This document shows, piece by piece, positions 33,684 through 37,490 of a stretch of DNA of 37,490 nt (its first letter is position 1; the number at the start of each line of letters is the position of its first letter). The notes below the pieces were generated by a model that was given only the letters and a program-made list of their open reading frames with translations, did no database searches and was not told the origin of the DNA. Source of the stretch: Burkholderiales bacterium (GTDB lineage Bacteria; Pseudomonadota; Gammaproteobacteria; Burkholderiales; Burkholderiaceae_C); NCBI GenBank assembly GCA_947464185.1, contig CANHVY010000036.1, positions 1-37,490 on the forward strand, written 5' to 3'. The position numbers and the translations under genes were made by a program.

Positions 33684-33704
33684 GCCTTTGCCTCCCAGAA
33701 AGAG

Positions 33705-33728
33705 CAAGGGCCACCGAAGTGGCCCTTG
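33705..33728 (-). promoter_or_regulatory. UUCG-capped hairpin in the leader of the NYN gene
   Basis: On the minus strand CAAGGGCCAC, loop TTCG, then GTGGCCCTTG form a perfect 10-bp stem closed by C-G around UUCG, an exceptionally stable RNA tetraloop. It is followed by CTCTTTC and then the GGGAGG ribosome-binding site. It could attenuate transcription, protect the 5' end or control translation of the NYN gene. Confidence 0.5.
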
Positions 33729-33850
33729 AGCCGACAGCACGCTGCCAGCGGATAAGTGCGATGAGTATAGACACCCGGCCGCGGCACTGGCAATACGCGT
33801 GTCATCTCCTCGCCACAATCAGTGCTGCGCCGCTCATCCAAAGGAGCCCC

Positions 33851-34117
33851 ATGAATTGCCGTGCACGGTGCGGCGCCTGTTGCACCGCACCATCCATCTC
33901 CTCGCCCATACCCGGCATGCCCGACGGCAAGCCCGCAGGGGTCAGGTGCATCCAGCTCGACGACGATGAGCGATGCCGCCTCTTTGAGCACCCTGACCGA
34001 CCTCTGGTGTGCAGCTCCCTGCAGCCGCACCCGGCCATGTGCGGGGACAGCAGAGGCACCGCCCTGCTGTGGCTGGCCGCCTTGGAAGAACAGACGCGGC
34101 CCAGGCGGGGGTTCTGA
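33851..34117 (+). CDS. YkgJ family cysteine cluster protein
   Basis: An 88-residue protein of the YkgJ/UPF0153 family, which is thought to chelate zinc or an iron-sulfur centre. The Cys pattern is CRARCGACC at the N-terminus (Cys3, Cys7, Cys10, Cys11), then [32 protein letters not shown] lies just upstream of the ATG (4-nt gap). No catalytic role is known. A truncated copy of its 5' end occurs about 1.06 kb to the left, on the other side of the NYN gene. Confidence 0.88.
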   Translation: MNCRARCGACCTAPSISSPIPGMPDGKPAGVRCIQLDDDERCRLFEHPDRPLVCSSLQPHPAMCGDSRGTALLWLAALEEQTRPRRGF

Positions 34118-34229
34118 CGAACGCCCCCCTGATGCCACCAGCGGGCGCCGGGGGGGCTGACCGCTGGGAAACCCAGACCTTGCCAGACCTGGTGCGGAAC
34201 AGACCCTCTGTCCTCTCTATCATGGACGC

Positions 34230-37200
34230 ATGGACACAAGAACAACATCGGCTCAGGCGTTCATCGAGCGCTGGCAGGGAGTTACCGCAAGCGAGCTGGC
34301 CACCGCTCAGACCTTCGTCATGGACTTGTGCGAGCTGCTGGGTGTGTCCAAGCCGCACCCGACGCCCGCACAGGACTACATGTTCGAGCGCCCCGTCACC
34401 TTCACCCACGGCGATGGCTCCAGCAGCGCCGGCCGCATCGACTGTTACCGGCGCGGCCACTTCGTGCTGGAGGCCAAGAAGCTGAAGGCCGGCACCCATA
34501 CCAAGGGCTTTGACGACGGCTTGCTGCGCGCCCGCAGCCAGGGCGAGAGCTACGCCCGCGCGCTCCCGGCCGAGGAAGGGCGCCCGCCCTTCGTGATGGT
34601 GGTGGACGTGGGCACCGTCATCGAGGTCTACGCCGAGTTCAGCCGCTCGGGCGGCACCTACACCCCCTTCCCCGATCCGCGCAGCCATCGCATCCCCCTG
34701 GCCGACCTGGCCAAGCCCGAAGTGCTGGGGAGGCTGCGCAAGATTTGGACGCAACCAGACGAGTTGAACCCGGCGCTCATCGCCGCCAAGGTCACCCGGG
34801 AGGTGTCCAACCAACTGGCCCTGCTGGCCCGCTCGCTCGAACAAGCGGGGCACGCGCCGCAAACCGTGGCCGCTTACCTCTCACGCTGCCTGTTCAGCAT
34901 GTTCGCGGAAGACGTGGAGCTGCTGCCCAAGGGCTCATTCCAGGCGCTGCTGCTGCAACACCGCGAGAACCCCGCCACGCTGCAACTGATGCTGCGCAGC
35001 CTGTGGGCTGACATGGACCGGGGCGGCTTCTCGGTGGCGCTGGTCAAGCCGGTGTTGAAGTTCAACGGCAAGCTGTTCAAGGGCGACAGCGCCGACGGCT
35101 ACAGCCTCTTGCTCACGCCCGAGCAGATCGACCTGCTGGTGCAGGCCGCCCGCGCCAACTGGCGCGAGGTGGAGCCCGCCATCTTCGGCACCCTGCTGGA
35201 GCGCGCGCTGGACCCCACCGAACGCCACGCCCTGGGCGCGCACTACACCCCCCGCGCCTACGTGGAACGGCTGGTGCTGCCCACCGTCATCGAACCGCTG
35301 CGCGCCGAGTGGGCCAACACCCAGGCCGCCGCCCTGCTGCTGGCCCATGAAGCTGCCGAGCTGGAGGCGAACCCTCCCGCACCCAAGTCCAAGGCCGATT
35401 TCGAGGGGCTCAGCAGCAAGGCGGTGGCAGCCCTGGACGCCAAGCATCGTGAGGAGCGTGACAAGCACCAATCGGCCGTGCGCGCCAAGTGGAAGGAAGC
35501 GCGTCAGCAACTTCGTGACTTCCTGCACCGCCTGTCCACGCTGCGCGTGCTGGACCCGGCCTGCGGCAGCGCCAACTTCCTGTACGTGACGCTGGAGCAC
35601 CTGAAGCGTCTGGAGGGCGAGGTGCTCAACCAGCTCAATGCCCTGGGCGACACGCAAGAGGCGCTGGACCTGGGCCGTGAAACCGTCACCCTGCAGCAAC
35701 TGCGCGGCATCGAGCTGAACGAGCGCGCCGCCGCCCTGGCCGAGCTGGTGCTGTGGATTGGCTTTCTGCAGTGGCACATCCGCACCAACGGCCAAACCGG
35801 CGTGGCCGAACCCGTGGTGCACGACTACGGCAACATCGAGCACCGCGACGCCGTGCTGGCCTACGACCGCCAGGAGCTGATGACCGACGCCGCGGGCCAG
35901 GTGGTGATGCGCTGGGACGGAGTGACCTCCAAGCCCCATCCGGTGACCGGGCTGCTGGTGCCAGACGAAGCGGCGCAAGTGCCCCAGTGGCGCTACGTCA
36001 ACCCCCGGCAGGCCGCGTGGCCCCGGGCCGACTTCATCGTCGGCAATCCGCCGTTCATCGGCAACAAGCGCATGCGGGTGGCCCTGGGCGACGGCTACGC
36101 CGACGCCCTGCGCGCCGCGTGGCCCGAGGTGCCCGAGAGCGCCGACTTCGTCATGTACTGGTGGCACAAGGCCGCCGAGACGGTGCGGCGGGCCCAAGCC
36201 GAGCGCTTCGGCCTCATCACCACCAACAGCCTGACCATGATTTTCAACCGGCGGGTGATTGAGGCGCACCAGACCGCCACCCCGCCGCTGAGCCTTGCGT
36301 ATGCCGTGCCTGACCACCCGTGGGTGGACAGCGCCAATGGCGCCGCAGTGCGCATCGCCATGTCCGTGGGCGTGCGCGGCACCGCCGAGGGCAAGCTGCA
36401 GACCGTCACCCAGGAGCGAGACGCCGAGAGCGGGGAAGTGGATGTGGAGCTCGCGACGCGGCAGGGGGTGATCCACTCCGACCTAAGAGTCGGCGCGAAC
36501 CTCACCCGTTGTGTGAAGTTGGCTGCGAACGGCAGGTTGTCGTACATGGGGATGATTCCCCTGGGCGCGGGCTTCTGGGTCGACCAACAGCGGGCACAGG
36601 CCCTTGGCCTCGGGACTGTGCTCGGTCTTGAGCAGCATGTGCGGAGGTATGTGAATGGCAAGGACCTGACGGCCACTTCACGCGGGATTCTGGCGCTGGA
36701 CTTCTACGGGCTATCTGAGGTTCAGCTCCGTGACCGCTTCCCGGCTGCCTGGCAATGGCTGTACGACGAAGTTAAGCCCAAGCGCGACCAAGACAAGCGA
36801 CCCTCACGTCGCCGGAACTGGTGGCTCTGGGGGGAATCGGTGCCCAAGTTCCGTGAGGCGGCCCGAGGATTGCACCGCTACATCGGCACCGCCGAAACTG
36901 CCAAACACCGCACCTTCGTCTTCATCGACGGTGATGTGTTGCCAGACCAGAAGGTCAGGGCGATTGCCAGCGATGACGCATTGATTCTTGGCGTTTTGTC
37001 GAGCCAAGTTCATGTCTGCTGGGCGCTCGCCACGGGTGGAACGCTTGAGGACAGGCCGGTCTACAACACCACGACCTGCTTTGAGCCGTTCCCCTTCCCC
37101 GACCAGGACCCGTCCGGAGCACTGGCCGAGCGCATCCGCACGCTGGCCGAGCACATCGACGCCCACCGCAAGGCCCAGCTCGCGGCCCACCCGGACGCCA

Positions 37201-37490
37201 CCCTCACGGCCTCGTACAACGTGCTGGAGAAGCTGCGCAGCGGTGAGGCGCTGACCGCCAAGGAGAAGGTCGTCCACGAACACGGTCTGGTGGGCGTGCT
37301 CAAGAGCCTGCACGACGAACTGGACGCCGCCGTGCTGCAGGCCTACGGCTGGGCCGACCTGACCCTGCCCGCCGACACCGACGCGTTGCTGGTGCGGCTG
37401 GTCGAGCTGAACGCCAGGCGCGCGGCGGAGGAAGCGGCCGGCACGGTGCGCTGGCTGCGCCCGGAGTTCCAGCAGGCGGGGCAAGGCGAG
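34230..37490 (+). CDS. Large nuclease-methyltransferase (type IIG MmeI-like, or DISARM DrmMI-like), 3' end outside window
   Basis: An uninterrupted frame of 1087 codons runs off the right edge. The N-terminus has a PD-(D/E)xK-like nuclease signature, [17 protein letters not shown] (Asp71, Glu81-x-Lys83). A helical connector follows, then the adenine-methyltransferase core: [22 protein letters not shown] motif [13 protein letters not shown] (Asp442; Ala where Gly is usual) and the catalytic [12 protein letters not shown] (Asn606). The C-terminal target-recognition region shows [19 protein letters not shown] and [12 protein letters not shown], typical of MmeI-like enzymes. It probably modifies, and perhaps cuts, specific DNA as a defence enzyme. 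The recognition region (about 36480-37080) has lower GC and rarer codons than the rest. The first ATG in frame is at 34230; ATG 34222 is out of frame. Confidence 0.88.
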   Translation, partial: MDTRTTSAQAFIERWQGVTASELATAQTFVMDLCELLGVSKPHPTPAQDYMFERPVTFTHGDGSSSAGRIDCYRRGHFVLEAKKLKAGTHTKGFDDGLLRARSQGESYARALPAEEGRPPFVMVVDVGTVIEVYAEFSRSGGTYTPFPDPRSHRIPLADLAKPEVLGRLRKIWTQPDELNPALIAAKVTREVSNQLALLARSLEQAGHAPQTVAAYLSRCLFSMFAEDVELLPKGSFQALLLQHRENPATLQLMLRSLWADMDRGGFSVALVKPVLKFNGKLFKGDSADGYSLLLTPEQIDLLVQAARANWREVEPAIFGTLLERALDPTERHALGAHYTPRAYVERLVLPTVIEPLRAEWANTQAAALLLAHEAAELEANPPAPKSKADFEGLSSKAVAALDAKHREERDKHQSAVRAKWKEARQQLRDFLHRLSTLRVLDPACGSANFLYVTLEHLKRLEGEVLNQLNALGDTQEALDLGRETVTLQQLRGIELNERAAALAELVLWIGFLQWHIRTNGQTGVAEPVVHDYGNIEHRDAVLAYDRQELMTDAAGQVVMRWDGVTSKPHPVTGLLVPDEAAQVPQWRYVNPRQAAWPRADFIVGNPPFIGNKRMRVALGDGYADALRAAWPEVPESADFVMYWWHKAAETVRRAQAERFGLITTNSLTMIFNRRVIEAHQTATPPLSLAYAVPDHPWVDSANGAAVRIAMSVGVRGTAEGKLQTVTQERDAESGEVDVELATRQGVIHSDLRVGANLTRCVKLAANGRLSYMGMIPLGAGFWVDQQRAQALGLGTVLGLEQHVRRYVNGKDLTATSRGILALDFYGLSEVQLRDRFPAAWQWLYDEVKPKRDQDKRPSRRRNWWLWGESVPKFREAARGLHRYIGTAETAKHRTFVFIDGDVLPDQKVRAIASDDALILGVLSSQVHVCWALATGGTLEDRPVYNTTTCFEPFPFPDQDPSGALAERIRTLAEHIDAHRKAQLAAHPDATLTASYNVLEKLRSGEALTAKEKVVHEHGLVGVLKSLHDELDAAVLQAYGWADLTLPADTDALLVRLVELNARRAAEEAAGTVRWLRPEFQQAGQGE

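Overview
The window is a GC-rich bacterial chromosome segment that best fits the Burkholderiales, probably Comamonadaceae or a close relative. The evidence is high-GC codon use, the marker order mnmG - rsmG - LysE - parA ... parB, a type 2 argC, Bug-type transporter genes and a 172-bp intergenic repeat of a kind I associate with that family. Two perfect parS sites inside mnmG, a degenerate one in rsmG, and the parA and parB genes place the right half close to the replication origin. No IS element, CRISPR array, tRNA or rRNA was recognised.

Layout from left to right. (1) 1-3000: the 3' part of an AroG-type DAHP synthase, a PduO-type cobalamin adenosyltransferase and a GlcD/D-lactate dehydrogenase-like flavoprotein. 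(2) 3061-6826: a divergent locus with a DUF6502 protein and a coupled lipoprotein on one side and a secreted beta-propeller lipoprotein on the other. A perfect palindrome in the shared control region overlaps the likely DUF6502 -10 element. (3) 7020-8198: an MFS transporter. (4) 8220-12962: a catabolic cassette made of a DHDPS-family aldolase, DhaK-like and DhaL-like kinase subunits, a Bug solute-binding protein and an IclR regulator, with three copies of a putative operator between the divergent units. (5) 13007-16898: GtrA-type flippase, ArnT-like GT39 transferase, GT2 polyprenyl-phosphate glycosyltransferase and YdjC/NaxD-type deacetylase. This is the same enzyme set as the hexosamine modification of lipid A known in Francisella (Flm/NaxD) and Bordetella (Lgm). 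(6) 17071-20091: an FNT channel, parB and argC.

(7) 20173-26031: accessory genes lying between parB and parA. They are a PIN toxin with a damaged antitoxin frame, an intact VapBC pair, a 1104-residue Asp-box (BNR) propeller protein, and a GNAT protein whose halves are joined by a 9-bp tandem repeat encoding (Gly-Glu-Thr)n. (8) 26028-31987: parA, LysE exporter, MazEF, a lipocalin, rsmG, the 172-bp repeat and mnmG, all on the minus strand and mostly with overlapping start and stop codons. (9) 32181-37490: a possible defence-island edge with an AbrB-Doc toxin-antitoxin pair, a truncated YkgJ-like remnant, a NYN-domain protein with a UUCG hairpin in its leader, an intact YkgJ-like protein, and a very large nuclease-methyltransferase (MmeI-like type IIG or DISARM DrmMI-like) that runs off the window and whose specificity domain has lower GC than the rest.

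All functions are read from translated motifs and family knowledge. No database search was run, so substrate assignments, operators and promoters are inferences.
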